Shown here piece after piece: positions 9,517-18,138 of a DNA stretch of 64,000 bases (its first letter is position 1; each line of letters starts with the position of its first letter). The stretch is from an uncultured Pseudanabaenaceae cyanobacterium (GTDB lineage Bacteria; Cyanobacteriota; Cyanobacteriia; Pseudanabaenales; Pseudanabaenaceae). The position numbers and the translations under genes were made by a program. The notes beneath the pieces were generated by a model. That model was not told the DNA's origin, searched no databases, and saw nothing but the letters and a program-made list of their open reading frames with translations. The stretch is from positions 248,001 to 312,000 of the forward strand of contig CALGKB010000004.1 in the NCBI GenBank assembly GCA_937927915.1. The letters are read 5' to 3'.

Positions 9517-10698
9517 ATGGTAGTCAGGCATGATATAGTTTCTAAATTCTGTTCCTACGCCTGTTTTGCGGAGGGGAAATTTCAGCGTTGGGTTCTAAAA
9601 GCCCGTCTCAAGGCAGAATTTGAGAAATTACTGGCACAAAGCGAGGAAAAGCTGGGAGAAGTTTTCTGGTCGTTATACTGGTTTAAACGCTGGCAAGAGC
9701 GCCAAGAGAGAATAGCCCAGGCACACCTAGAGGCTTATCTCCAGGAACCTTGCTACTGGGCAGCCAAAACCTTCCTAACCCATGTGGAGGGGAGTAATTA
9801 TTCCCTGGCTGATTGTTTCCAAATGGCAGCTATGGAAACTGTCAAAGTCCTGCAACACTTTCAGCCCGCAGTGGGACAGCATCTTGCTAAATATGCCCAG
9901 TACAGCTTTGCTAATCTCCTGCGGGAAACTTTTCGCTGCCAGGGGGAAGTGGATATCTGTACAGATTGGGCATTGCTGCGCAAAATCAGTGAAAAAACGC
10001 TCCGAGCGGCGCTGAGCCAGCACTCTACCGTCACGATTGAGTCCCTGGTCTTGTGTTGGAAAACTTTTAAGCAAGTTTATGTGCCGAAACCGGGCAATAC
10101 ACGTAAGCTAGAAACCCCGGATGCAGAGACGCTGGGGAGCTTAGTGCAAATTTACAACAGCCGCATTTTAACTGCGAGTTTATCCCTGTCCAGGTTACGG
10201 GATGGAAGCACTGCCCTCCTCTGGTTACAAAAATGCGCCACTGCTGTCCGCCAATATCTCCATCCCGCTGTCACTTCCCTGAATATACCCCTTACAGAAG
10301 AAGGGGGTGAACTACAGGACCAGCTCCCTGACCCCCAACAAACGGAAGACCTCACGGAGGTTCTCATCCAACTAGAGGCATACCAAGAGCGGGAATGGCA
10401 AAAGCAAGAGTTAAAGAATTGTTTAACGACCACGATCGCCAACCTCCCCCAAGAAAGCCAACAGATTTTGGCGGGTTACTACCAACACCATTGGACACAA
10501 AAGCAACTATCAGAGAAATTGCAGCTATCCCAGCCCACCATCAACCGCCGTCTCCAGAAAGCCAGGCAGACTCTCCTGCAGTCCCTAGTGACATGGCTAC
10601 AGCAGACCATGAATATTACCCCCAGTGCCGACATACTAAAATCCAGTGCCGACCTCCTAGAGGAATGGCTAGACCAATACTACGGAGCAACTCTATGA
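9517..10698 (+). CDS. Divergent sigma-70-like factor (C-terminal region 4 helix-turn-helix)
   Basis: A 393-residue protein whose C-terminal part (about 300-362) looks like sigma region 4: ANLPQESQQILAGYY, then a helix-turn-helix at about 325-350 (WTQKQLSEKLQLSQPTINRR). Residues about 80-170, including FLTHVEGSNYSLADCFQMAA, may correspond to a diverged region 2, though no classical -10 recognition motif is evident. It resembles sigma-like proteins that sit beside DUF1822 and CHAT genes in cyanobacteria. Its stop overlaps the next ATG by 4 bp, so it is first in a coupled operon and may regulate it. It could instead be a DNA-binding regulator that does not act as a true sigma factor. Confidence 0.65.
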   Translation: MVVRHDIVSKFCSYACFAEGKFQRWVLKARLKAEFEKLLAQSEEKLGEVFWSLYWFKRWQERQERIAQAHLEAYLQEPCYWAAKTFLTHVEGSNYSLADCFQMAAMETVKVLQHFQPAVGQHLAKYAQYSFANLLRETFRCQGEVDICTDWALLRKISEKTLRAALSQHSTVTIESLVLCWKTFKQVYVPKPGNTRKLETPDAETLGSLVQIYNSRILTASLSLSRLRDGSTALLWLQKCATAVRQYLHPAVTSLNIPLTEEGGELQDQLPDPQQTEDLTEVLIQLEAYQEREWQKQELKNCLTTTIANLPQESQQILAGYYQHHWTQKQLSEKLQLSQPTINRRLQKARQTLLQSLVTWLQQTMNITPSADILKSSADLLEEWLDQYYGATL

Positions 10699-11807
10699 CC
10701 GTACAATTTTACAGCACCCTGTTAGAAATTCCGCCCCAGCTCAAGGCACAGGCTCTGCGGGAATATAGGAAATATCCCCGTCCCCAGGAAGGCTGGCAAT
10801 ACCTCCTCAACTACCTAGTTGCCAAGACAGTGGTTAATTGGTTACGGGAAGAATTGGGGGGCAAACCCAGTATTTCTGACACGCCCACCTGGCAATTTGT
10901 CAATGGTGTAAAAATAAGTTTAGAGGGTATAAATTTGGTCGTTCTCCCTGATGAAAGTATCGACCGTGCTAGCCTAGTTATTCCCCGCGAGTGGGTAGAA
11001 CATCCCGATTGGGTAGGGGATTACTTTTTTGCCGCCACTGTAGACATTGATCGGGAGATGGTAGAACTATGGGGCTTTTGCGATTACAGTGCCATAAAAC
11101 AGGCAACTATTGACTACCAAGATCAAAATTACATCTTGGATAGAAGCAAACTTAGTTGTGACCTCAATCTGTGGCTCAGCTATCGACAATTTAATATCCC
11201 TTTAGCCCCCAAAGTGGTCAACTCTGTACCCCAACTTGCCTCTACGCGAGTTAACAATTTAACCGATCGTTTAGCTCTTACTTCTATTATTTCTCCCCGT
11301 TTAGCCATTCCCTTTAGTGATTGGTTGAGTTTATTACATGAACGGCGGGCACTGGAGAGATTAGGACTTTTACGGCAGGGACAGCGGGTAAAATCTGTAA
11401 CCAATTTACGGGACTGGTGGGCGGGTATTTTTTCGAGTGAGTGGCAAGAACCTGCTCTCTCCTATGGCTATGCTTTGCGGGGGGAAGAAGAAAAAATTAC
11501 GCGCCTGCGGCAGATGATGTTTACGACAGAGGGAGAAACTGTCCAGTTGTATATCCTTGTCAGTTTGACCAAGAAAAGTCAGCAAGAAGTAGGCGTATTG
11601 TTTCAGCTACTTGCTCCCCCCGACCAGCGCTTGCCAATCCTGGAAGTTGCCATTCGTGATGCTGAGGGCAATACTGTTATCACTACAGCTACTCAGGGCA
11701 ACGAATCCCTGTTAAAACTGCGCAGCTTCTCCTGCACGAGCGGTGACCAATTTAGCTTGGTATTGCAGTACAAAAATGAAACCATAACAGAGGAGTTTAC
11801 AATTTAA
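10695..11807 (+). CDS. DUF1822 family protein
   Basis: A 370-residue protein assigned to the cyanobacterial DUF1822 family on overall pattern (NWLREELGG region at the N-terminus, DRASLVIPREWVEHPDW and VDIDREMVELWGFCDY in the middle). The frame continues 300 bp upstream inside the sigma-like gene, but the ATG at 10695 overlapping that gene's stop (ATGA) is the natural start. No signal peptide, membrane helix or catalytic motif is seen; it reads as a soluble, beta-rich protein. Function unknown. Its place between the sigma-like factor and the CHAT-FHA-ABC protein, with 2 bp to the next start, suggests it serves as an adaptor or regulator in that system. Confidence 0.75.
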   Translation: MTVQFYSTLLEIPPQLKAQALREYRKYPRPQEGWQYLLNYLVAKTVVNWLREELGGKPSISDTPTWQFVNGVKISLEGINLVVLPDESIDRASLVIPREWVEHPDWVGDYFFAATVDIDREMVELWGFCDYSAIKQATIDYQDQNYILDRSKLSCDLNLWLSYRQFNIPLAPKVVNSVPQLASTRVNNLTDRLALTSIISPRLAIPFSDWLSLLHERRALERLGLLRQGQRVKSVTNLRDWWAGIFSSEWQEPALSYGYALRGEEEKITRLRQMMFTTEGETVQLYILVSLTKKSQQEVGVLFQLLAPPDQRLPILEVAIRDAEGNTVITTATQGNESLLKLRSFSCTSGDQFSLVLQYKNETITEEFTI

Positions 11808-11809
11808 CT

Positions 11810-14800
11810 ATGTCTATCTACGTCACTATTTCTCTGGGCAACGGCAGTGTTAGGGAGGGTTTTCCTTCTGTTATAGCCCAGATTTTAGACATTGACAGTC
11901 GTCGCCCCCAGAAGGCAAAAGTGACTGGCAGTTTACCTGCTTTCCCTCCTCTAATTGAGACATTACAGCTATGGCAAAGATATTACATCGCTAACAGCAA
12001 AAGTAAATTACTACGTCAGATTAAGGTCGATCCTACAGAAGAGACTTTGCATTTTACTCTCGAAGAATTTTACCGCCTAGGAGAGGAGATAGAGAAGCAA
12101 CTGAATGACTGGCTGCAGTCCAAGGATTTCCAACCGATTGAGCGTCAAATCCGCACCTATTTTTCCAGCAAAGACCAGTTTCAAATTGCCATTGAAAGTA
12201 ATGACCAACAAATTTGGCAATTGCCTTGGCATCTGTGGCAGTTCTATCAGGATTTCCCCCACTGTGAAGTAGGGATTGGCAGTCTCAAAAGTGTGCAAGT
12301 TTCCCCTACTGTCATTACCAGACAACTCAGCCGCGTCCTGGCTATTTTAGGGGATAGTCATGGTATCAATATTGAGGAAGACCGTCATCTTCTAGAGAAT
12401 TTACTGGGGACAGAAATCTGTTTTTTAATAGAACCAACGCGCCAACAATTTAATGAAGCTCTCTGGGATCCATTAGGATGGGATATTCTCTTCTTTGCTG
12501 GGCATAGTTACACTTGTATCCAAAGGTGCTCCATCGTCCTTAACCGTCAGGAAGAATTAAATATAGCTGACCTATCTTATGCCCTTAAGCAAGCTATTAG
12601 TAAAGGTCTATCCCTAGCTATTTTTAATTCCTGTCAAGGTTTGGGGTTAGTCAGTCAGTTAGCTCCCCTCTCCATTCCCCACTTAATTGTAATGAAAGAA
12701 CCAGTCCCCGATCGGGTGGCGCAGGAATTTCTCAAATACTTTTTAGAAGTATTTACTAAGGGTACTGCTTTCCCCCTCTCTTTGCGCATTGCCCGCCAAA
12801 AGTTACAAGGACTGGAGCAGGAGTGCCCCTTTGCTTCCTGGTTGCCAATTCTCTATCAAAATACCTGCGAGTTGCCGCCCACTTGGTCGCCACAAACTAG
12901 ACAGGAACGCAATACCCAGACTTTCACACCTGCTCCAACCCCTGCCGAAGTTAAAATTTTCAATGAATCTGTTTATGTTAAAACTATCAGTTTGACGGAG
13001 GCAGAAACTCTCATTGGCAGGGCAGAAGACTGTGATATTCATCTCGATCGGACTTCTGTTTCTCGCCATCATGCCATCATTAAAAGGGAGAATAACCGCT
13101 ATAGTATTACAGATTTAGGCAGTCGGATGGGGACATTAGTCAATGGCACGCCAATTACACCCCATACTCCCTGTCCCTTACAACATCAAGACCGTATTGA
13201 AATCAGTCGTTATCTGTTAGAAGTTTACCTCGTTCCTAGTGCAGTACCAGAACCCCCGCCACCTGCAGAAGGCACTGTAGCCTATCAGTTTAGTCCTACT
13301 GAACAAGAGAATAAAATTAGCATTAATTTTCGCAACAAATCCAATCTCACAATTGGCAGAGACCCCAGCAATGATGTGGTGCTTAGTCACCCTGCCGTTT
13401 CTGCTTTCCATGGCATCGTCACCAGGTTTGATGGTTCTATTTATATCACTGACCTCAACTCCAGAAATGGCATCTTTGTCAACGGCAAAAGGGTTAAGGG
13501 TAGGAAGAGTCTCAATTATAACGATCGGGTACGCATTGCTTCCTACAGCCTCATTTTTAATGAAGACCAGACTTTTACTTCTATTGACGAGAGTGGCAAG
13601 ATTCGCATTGATGCCGTCGATTTGTGCCAGGTCATTGATGATGCCAATACAAGGCAAAAACGCAACCTATTGAACCATATTTCTGTTTCTATTTTACCCA
13701 GGGAATTTGTGATCATTGCCGGGGTAAGCGGTGGGGGTAAATCGACTCTAATGGATGCTTTGAATGGTTTTCGACCCGCCTCTAGCGGTGTAGTTTACTT
13801 TAATGGTCTCAATCTCTATCAGAATTATGATGCCTACAGAAGTGAAATTGGCTATGTGCCACAGCAGGATATTGTTCACACAGATTTAACTGTATACCAA
13901 GCCTTAAATTTTGCCGCCAGGTTGCGTATGCCTCCTGATGTTAGACCCCAGGAACGGGAGCAGAGAATTACCCAGGTACTAACAGAATTAAAACTCCTAG
14001 AGCGGAAAAATACTAAAATTGCCCGCCTCAGTGGTGGGCAGAAAAAAAGGGTATCAATTGCTTTAGAACTGTTGACTGAACCTAGTCTATTTTTCCTCGA
14101 TGAAGCTACCTCAGGACTTGACCCTGCCACTGACCGTGAAGTGATGCAAATTCTACGGCAAATTGCGGACTCTGGGAAGACAGTTTTGTTAATTACCCAT
14201 GCCACAGAAAATGTGAAAATTGCTGACCAGGTGTTATTCCTAGCTAAAGGTGGTAATCTTGCCTATTTTGGTCCCCCTAGTGAGATTCAAAAATATTTTA
14301 GTACAGTCGCAGGGGAAACAATCGATACGTTCACTGATATTTATCGCGTTGTGGAAGATCAAAGTAAGCGCAGTGGCGAACAATGGCGGGCGGAATTTAT
14401 GCAGTCCTCCTACTACCAAAAGTATGTCAGACAAAGACAGAAACAGATAGACCTCCATGCTCCTAGTCATACTTCTGCTAAGAAAACAGAAACGGCAGCT
14501 AATACATCTCTACTTAGTCAGTTTTGGATTTTACTACAGCGTAATTTCCTACTGCTATTTTCCGATCGGGTTAGCACTGTTTTAGTAATTTTAGTTACCC
14601 CCATTTTAGGATTTTTGGACACCCTCACCTGGGACAGAAATCTCTTTGATGTCGTACTGGGGAACAGTGGGCAGGCAATCACTATGCTCTTTAATATGGG
14701 GTTGGTAGCGATAATTGCAGGCTGCCTGTCGACAATGCGGGAAATTATTAAGGAAGCAGATATTTACAAACGGGAGAGGGCAACAGGCTTAAAAACATCA

Positions 14801-15652
14801 GCCTACATCCTGTCTAAGTTATGTTTTTGTATTGTATTGGCGCTGTATCAATCAGCAACTCTCTTGGCATGCAAGTATATTTCCGTTAATTTGCCAGGTA
14901 CATTGTGGCAGTATTATTTAATCATGTTCCTGTCCAGTTTGGCAGGTACGATACTAGGTTTGTTTGTTTCTAGTATTTCCCCCAATCAGAATGTTACGCC
15001 CCTATTGGCAATAGTCTTACTAATTCCCCAGATTACTTTTGGAGGTGGCGTTCTGCCTGTCAGGAGTTTAAGTGGTATTGGTGGGATTATTAACCAAGTA
15101 ACTTTGACAAAGTGGCCCTTTGAAGCTTTAGTAACGGTGTCAGGGATTGGTAAAGATGTAGTACAAGATCAATGTTGGAATTTAACTAAGGCAGAGCGGG
15201 AGCAACTAACGGATGTAGACAAGCAAGAAAAGTGTATTTGTTTGGGCGAAAATATCTTTAAGTACTGCCAATTTCCTGGTATCCTGGCTGACTATGACGC
15301 AGAAAGTATAGACAAACCTGAGCCTGTGCAACCTAAACGACCAGCCTCGCCGGGTAAAATTCCCAGTAATCCATTGGAAATGCCAGATTATGAAAAAAAG
15401 GTAGATAAGTTCAACCGCGACCTAGAAAGTTGGGAAAAGAATATGCAAAAATGGCGATCGGATTTCAGCAAATGGAAGGAGAAGCGAGAAAGTCTAATTG
15501 GCAGTGCTGAGGGCATTATCAGTCAGATTCGCGATGACTATGGGCAGGGCTTTGCTGTTAACATTTGGGGACATATGCGGAATATGATAATTCAGATTTG
15601 TTTCCTCGTTGTTCTCATTTTTTATCTGCAGAAGCGTAGGGATGCTCTATGA
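11810..15652 (+). CDS. CHAT-FHA-FHA-ABC ATPase-ABC2 permease fusion protein
   Basis: A 1280-residue multidomain protein. Residues about 170-350 form a CHAT (caspase-like) domain with likely dyad His232 (FFAGHS) and Cys275 (FNSCQG). Two FHA phosphothreonine-binding domains follow: 390-475 (LIGRAEDCDIHLD, SVSRHHAII) and 500-585 (LTIGRDPSNDVVL, LNSRNGIFVNG). An ABCG-type ATPase has Walker A GVSGGGKST (638-646), signature LSGGQ (740-744) and Walker B LFFLDE (760-765). The ABC2 permease (about 905-1100) has several hydrophobic helices, then a charged loop (about 1115-1250) and a last helix at 1258-1273. FHA-ABCG fusions are known in cyanobacteria; a CHAT domain on the same chain is unusual. Coupled to the next gene by a 4-bp overlap. 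Transport substrate and peptidase target are unknown. Confidence 0.88.
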   Translation: MSIYVTISLGNGSVREGFPSVIAQILDIDSRRPQKAKVTGSLPAFPPLIETLQLWQRYYIANSKSKLLRQIKVDPTEETLHFTLEEFYRLGEEIEKQLNDWLQSKDFQPIERQIRTYFSSKDQFQIAIESNDQQIWQLPWHLWQFYQDFPHCEVGIGSLKSVQVSPTVITRQLSRVLAILGDSHGINIEEDRHLLENLLGTEICFLIEPTRQQFNEALWDPLGWDILFFAGHSYTCIQRCSIVLNRQEELNIADLSYALKQAISKGLSLAIFNSCQGLGLVSQLAPLSIPHLIVMKEPVPDRVAQEFLKYFLEVFTKGTAFPLSLRIARQKLQGLEQECPFASWLPILYQNTCELPPTWSPQTRQERNTQTFTPAPTPAEVKIFNESVYVKTISLTEAETLIGRAEDCDIHLDRTSVSRHHAIIKRENNRYSITDLGSRMGTLVNGTPITPHTPCPLQHQDRIEISRYLLEVYLVPSAVPEPPPPAEGTVAYQFSPTEQENKISINFRNKSNLTIGRDPSNDVVLSHPAVSAFHGIVTRFDGSIYITDLNSRNGIFVNGKRVKGRKSLNYNDRVRIASYSLIFNEDQTFTSIDESGKIRIDAVDLCQVIDDANTRQKRNLLNHISVSILPREFVIIAGVSGGGKSTLMDALNGFRPASSGVVYFNGLNLYQNYDAYRSEIGYVPQQDIVHTDLTVYQALNFAARLRMPPDVRPQEREQRITQVLTELKLLERKNTKIARLSGGQKKRVSIALELLTEPSLFFLDEATSGLDPATDREVMQILRQIADSGKTVLLITHATENVKIADQVLFLAKGGNLAYFGPPSEIQKYFSTVAGETIDTFTDIYRVVEDQSKRSGEQWRAEFMQSSYYQKYVRQRQKQIDLHAPSHTSAKKTETAANTSLLSQFWILLQRNFLLLFSDRVSTVLVILVTPILGFLDTLTWDRNLFDVVLGNSGQAITMLFNMGLVAIIAGCLSTMREIIKEADIYKRERATGLKTSAYILSKLCFCIVLALYQSATLLACKYISVNLPGTLWQYYLIMFLSSLAGTILGLFVSSISPNQNVTPLLAIVLLIPQITFGGGVLPVRSLSGIGGIINQVTLTKWPFEALVTVSGIGKDVVQDQCWNLTKAEREQLTDVDKQEKCICLGENIFKYCQFPGILADYDAESIDKPEPVQPKRPASPGKIPSNPLEMPDYEKKVDKFNRDLESWEKNMQKWRSDFSKWKEKRESLIGSAEGIISQIRDDYGQGFAVNIWGHMRNMIIQICFLVVLIFYLQKRRDAL

Positions 15653-16707
15653 AATTCTGGTTACCGGGTTTTGCTGCTACTGTTTTTATCAGGCTTGCCG
15701 CTCCTGTCTGGGCTAACATGGCAGTTGTCTCACCCCAATTCTCTGACTTATGTAGGGCAAATAGAACTGAATGTACAAGGATTGGTACCCATGCCAAGGT
15801 ATCTACAGAGCTAATTTATCAGGTATTTGAGGCGGAGCGTACCAGGAATTTTGATGCTTTGGCAAGTCAATTGGAGGCAATTAAATTGCTGACGGGAGCA
15901 GAACAAATACAGATAGTTAATCGTCGCTTGCCTCTGTCACAATTTTTCCCTGTGCAACAAAGTTTAGTTTTTGGGGGTTATGCTCTGCTGGGGAGAAAGA
16001 TTACTAAAAGGGGGGATGAAATAGGGAAGGCAGAATATACCGTCTTTGTCAAGGGGGTTTTTAGTGAGTTGGAAGACCCTAATGACATTATTGCTAGTAT
16101 TCAAGGTATACCCGATCGTCTTTCTGCTCAATCTAATGTACAACTACACCAGGGGATGCGCAACTACGCCCAAGAAATTTTTAATAGTCCTCCCTTTCAA
16201 GATTTACTAACGGAAATTCTGACTTTCCAGCAACAGGGAAATATTCCTATAGAAATCACCCTCAGTGGTCACAGTTTGGGGGGGAGTTGTATTGTTTTAG
16301 CTGCTCTTATGTCCGATCGAGGAGTGAAACTAGAAAATATGAATGTTATTACCTTTGGGGCACCTTTGTTTTTACAAAGAGGTTTTGTCGATCGCTACCA
16401 AAAGTTAGGCGAGAGAATAGTCAGGGTGGAAGTGGATGGGGATATGCTCAATTATGAAGTAGACTCCCCCTTACTGCTTGTGTATAGAGCATTAGGATAT
16501 TTGCCACTGGGGAAACTGCTTAGGGGCTTTGTCCCTAATACTAAATACAAGATGTTGCAGGCAGAGGTTTTATCTTTAAGCAGACAGCAACCCCACCAGG
16601 AGAACCTGAACAGAATAGTTAACTTGCAATTACAAGCGATACTAGAACGAGTTCAGATTCATGTCTATAGCTACCGCAACTTTTACAATTTATCCAGACT
16701 GGACTAA
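15649..16707 (+). CDS. Secreted lipase-like (class 3) alpha/beta hydrolase
   Basis: A 352-residue protein with a likely signal peptide (MKFWLPGFAATVFIRLAAPVWA at the N-terminus, cleavage near residue 22, listed here in two parts: basic start, then hydrophobic core ending AAPVWA). The lipase elbow GHSLGG has the nucleophile Ser209, followed by VITFGAP, as in class 3 (fungal-type) lipases; Asp near 263-266 and His342 could complete the triad. It starts inside the stop of the CHAT-FHA-ABC gene (ATGA), so the two are co-translated. It may be the extracytoplasmic effector or a cargo of that transporter. True lipid substrate not known; phospholipase or esterase activity is equally possible. Confidence 0.78.
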   Translation: MKFWLPGFAATVFIRLAAPVWANMAVVSPQFSDLCRANRTECTRIGTHAKVSTELIYQVFEAERTRNFDALASQLEAIKLLTGAEQIQIVNRRLPLSQFFPVQQSLVFGGYALLGRKITKRGDEIGKAEYTVFVKGVFSELEDPNDIIASIQGIPDRLSAQSNVQLHQGMRNYAQEIFNSPPFQDLLTEILTFQQQGNIPIEITLSGHSLGGSCIVLAALMSDRGVKLENMNVITFGAPLFLQRGFVDRYQKLGERIVRVEVDGDMLNYEVDSPLLLVYRALGYLPLGKLLRGFVPNTKYKMLQAEVLSLSRQQPHQENLNRIVNLQLQAILERVQIHVYSYRNFYNLSRLD

Positions 16708-17718
16708 AAACCTACGGCTGGGTCACTTACATCAATGCCCAGATTGCGGAGTTCTTCATTGAGGGTTAGCATCTCGCTTTGTGCATCTAATAAGCCTCTT
16801 TCCCGCAGTGCCTCTTTGGGGGGCTTAATTTTAGCTACAATAGTGCTAATTCTTATAATTTCTGGTTGCACAGATTTGACAAATTTCTCTCAGTCGATGT
16901 TAGCTTTTGCCATCACAGCATTCACAAATTCTCCGGTAGGCAAATTGATAAAGAACTGCGGAGTGGCAGGTATTCTTTTAGCCACACTAGCATCTATAAT
17001 CCGAAATAATTCACTTGTACAATTGCGCTCAAAGAGGTTATACATTTGTGTCATTCCCATCCGATCGCTTTGTCTGAGGGCTGCCTGTAATAATTTAATC
17101 CTATCTCTTGGGGAGAGATTTAAGCGCAGCTGATTGACTGTACTCAGTTCTATATAGATCATTTGTCTTGCTCTGTCCTGTAGAGAGACAAAGCTGTAGG
17201 ATAGACCCAAGGAGTCAAGGAGGGCAGAGATAACATCAAACTGCATGGCTGGTAAACCTGTTCCCTCTATGGAGTAAACAATATCAGTTAGAGTCACTTC
17301 TCTTTTGGGGGCAAGCACATTTTGGCTAGTCAAAACAACCGGGTTATCTGCTCGAAAACGAAAACGCAATTGGCTGTGACAGGCAGGGCAACTCTCTGGT
17401 AAAATTTCCTGGGTCTGATATATAGCAGATTCTAAACCGTTGAGGGGAATAGTAGCTAGCCAAAATTGCTTTAAATGACGAAAGTTGGCAATCGTGATTG
17501 TGTTAGCATCTTGCCTGAGAATTTTTACCGATCTTTGTTCGCAGGAGTTCATACATTTCCCTTTGTGCATACCCCCAGGCATCCTTGCTTTGGGGTCGTA
17601 GGGATCACCTGTGCCACAACTACAATCATTTAGATGTTTGGGACTGTAGTGGATGAGCAGCAAAACTAAGTATGAACACAGCTAACAGGGTTGCTAATGA
17701 CAGACAACGGGGTAGCAT
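16704..17718 (-). pseudogene. Broken gene for an exported DUF4105-like protein (frameshift plus in-frame TGA)
   Basis: Three minus-strand pieces read as one decayed gene. An ATG at 17718 opens a 30-codon signal-peptide-like segment (MLPRCLSLATLLAVFILSFA at its start) that ends at a TGA at 17626-17628. One frame away, about 245 codons follow, beginning DCSCGTGDPYDPK and including CPACHSQLRF and YNLFERNCTSELF; the NCT segment recalls DUF4105 proteins. This frame meets a TGA at 16890-16892, but stays coding-like beyond it for 61 codons (for example KPPKEALRERGLLDAQSEML) to a TAG at 16704-16706. Removing one base near 17626 would join the first two parts as SQTSK-DCSCG. The TGA could be a mutated Trp codon. 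The stop overlaps the convergent lipase stop. Confidence 0.65.
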
Positions 17719-17790
17719 ACTCTGGCTTACTTCTTTGCTATGACAAATTTAGCACGATCGCTTCTAGGTGGGTAAATAGAGTAGGTAATC

Positions 17791-18138
17791 TTATTGTGTT
17801 GCTTGGTGAAAACGTTGGTACTCCGAGGAATTCTCCCCATACATATCGATAATGTGTTCATAGCAGCATTCTATGGCAAATTCATCTAATTCTGACGGGG
17901 GCACACCATAGAGTTCTAAGAATACCTCTGGCTCTACACGACAAAAATAGGGTCGGTCATTGTAAATTTTACAGGTTCTGGTGGGGTGATCAAAATGGAT
18001 ACACCAGCCATCACTGCCGACTAGGGAGTAATAGAGTTGCAGTTGTTGGGGGGTTAAAAATTCCTGCAGGTAGGGACGCTCCCCAGGCTGGAGATAGCAA
18101 CAAGCCCCACAGTTTTTGATGCATTGCCATTTAGCCAT
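17791..18138 (-). CDS. YkgJ family cysteine cluster protein
   Basis: A 115-residue protein with the metal-binding cysteine pattern of the YkgJ/UPF0153 family: CIKNCGACC near the start, then WCIHFDHPTRTCKIY and PYFCRVEP. The family is thought to bind zinc or an iron-sulfur cluster; its biochemical role is not settled. The ATG at 18138 lies within the end of the GT2-GtrA gene upstream (8-bp overlap), so the two are probably translated from one message. It is soluble, with no signal peptide. Confidence 0.85.
   Translation of the reverse strand: MAKWQCIKNCGACCYLQPGERPYLQEFLTPQQLQLYYSLVGSDGWCIHFDHPTRTCKIYNDRPYFCRVEPEVFLELYGVPPSELDEFAIECCYEHIIDMYGENSSEYQRFHQATQ

Noticed and set aside
10395-10694. 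Upstream extension of the DUF1822 frame
   Set aside because: It lies inside the sigma-like gene; the overlapping ATGA junction is the natural start.
16890-16892. Selenocysteine or programmed readthrough at the in-frame TGA
   Set aside because: A separate frameshift in the same gene makes decay the simpler explanation, and no recoding signal is seen.
16735-17133. Plus-strand frame with a hydrophobic, lipoprotein-like segment
   Set aside because: It is antisense to the decayed DUF4105-like gene, whose codons fit better; no ribosome site.
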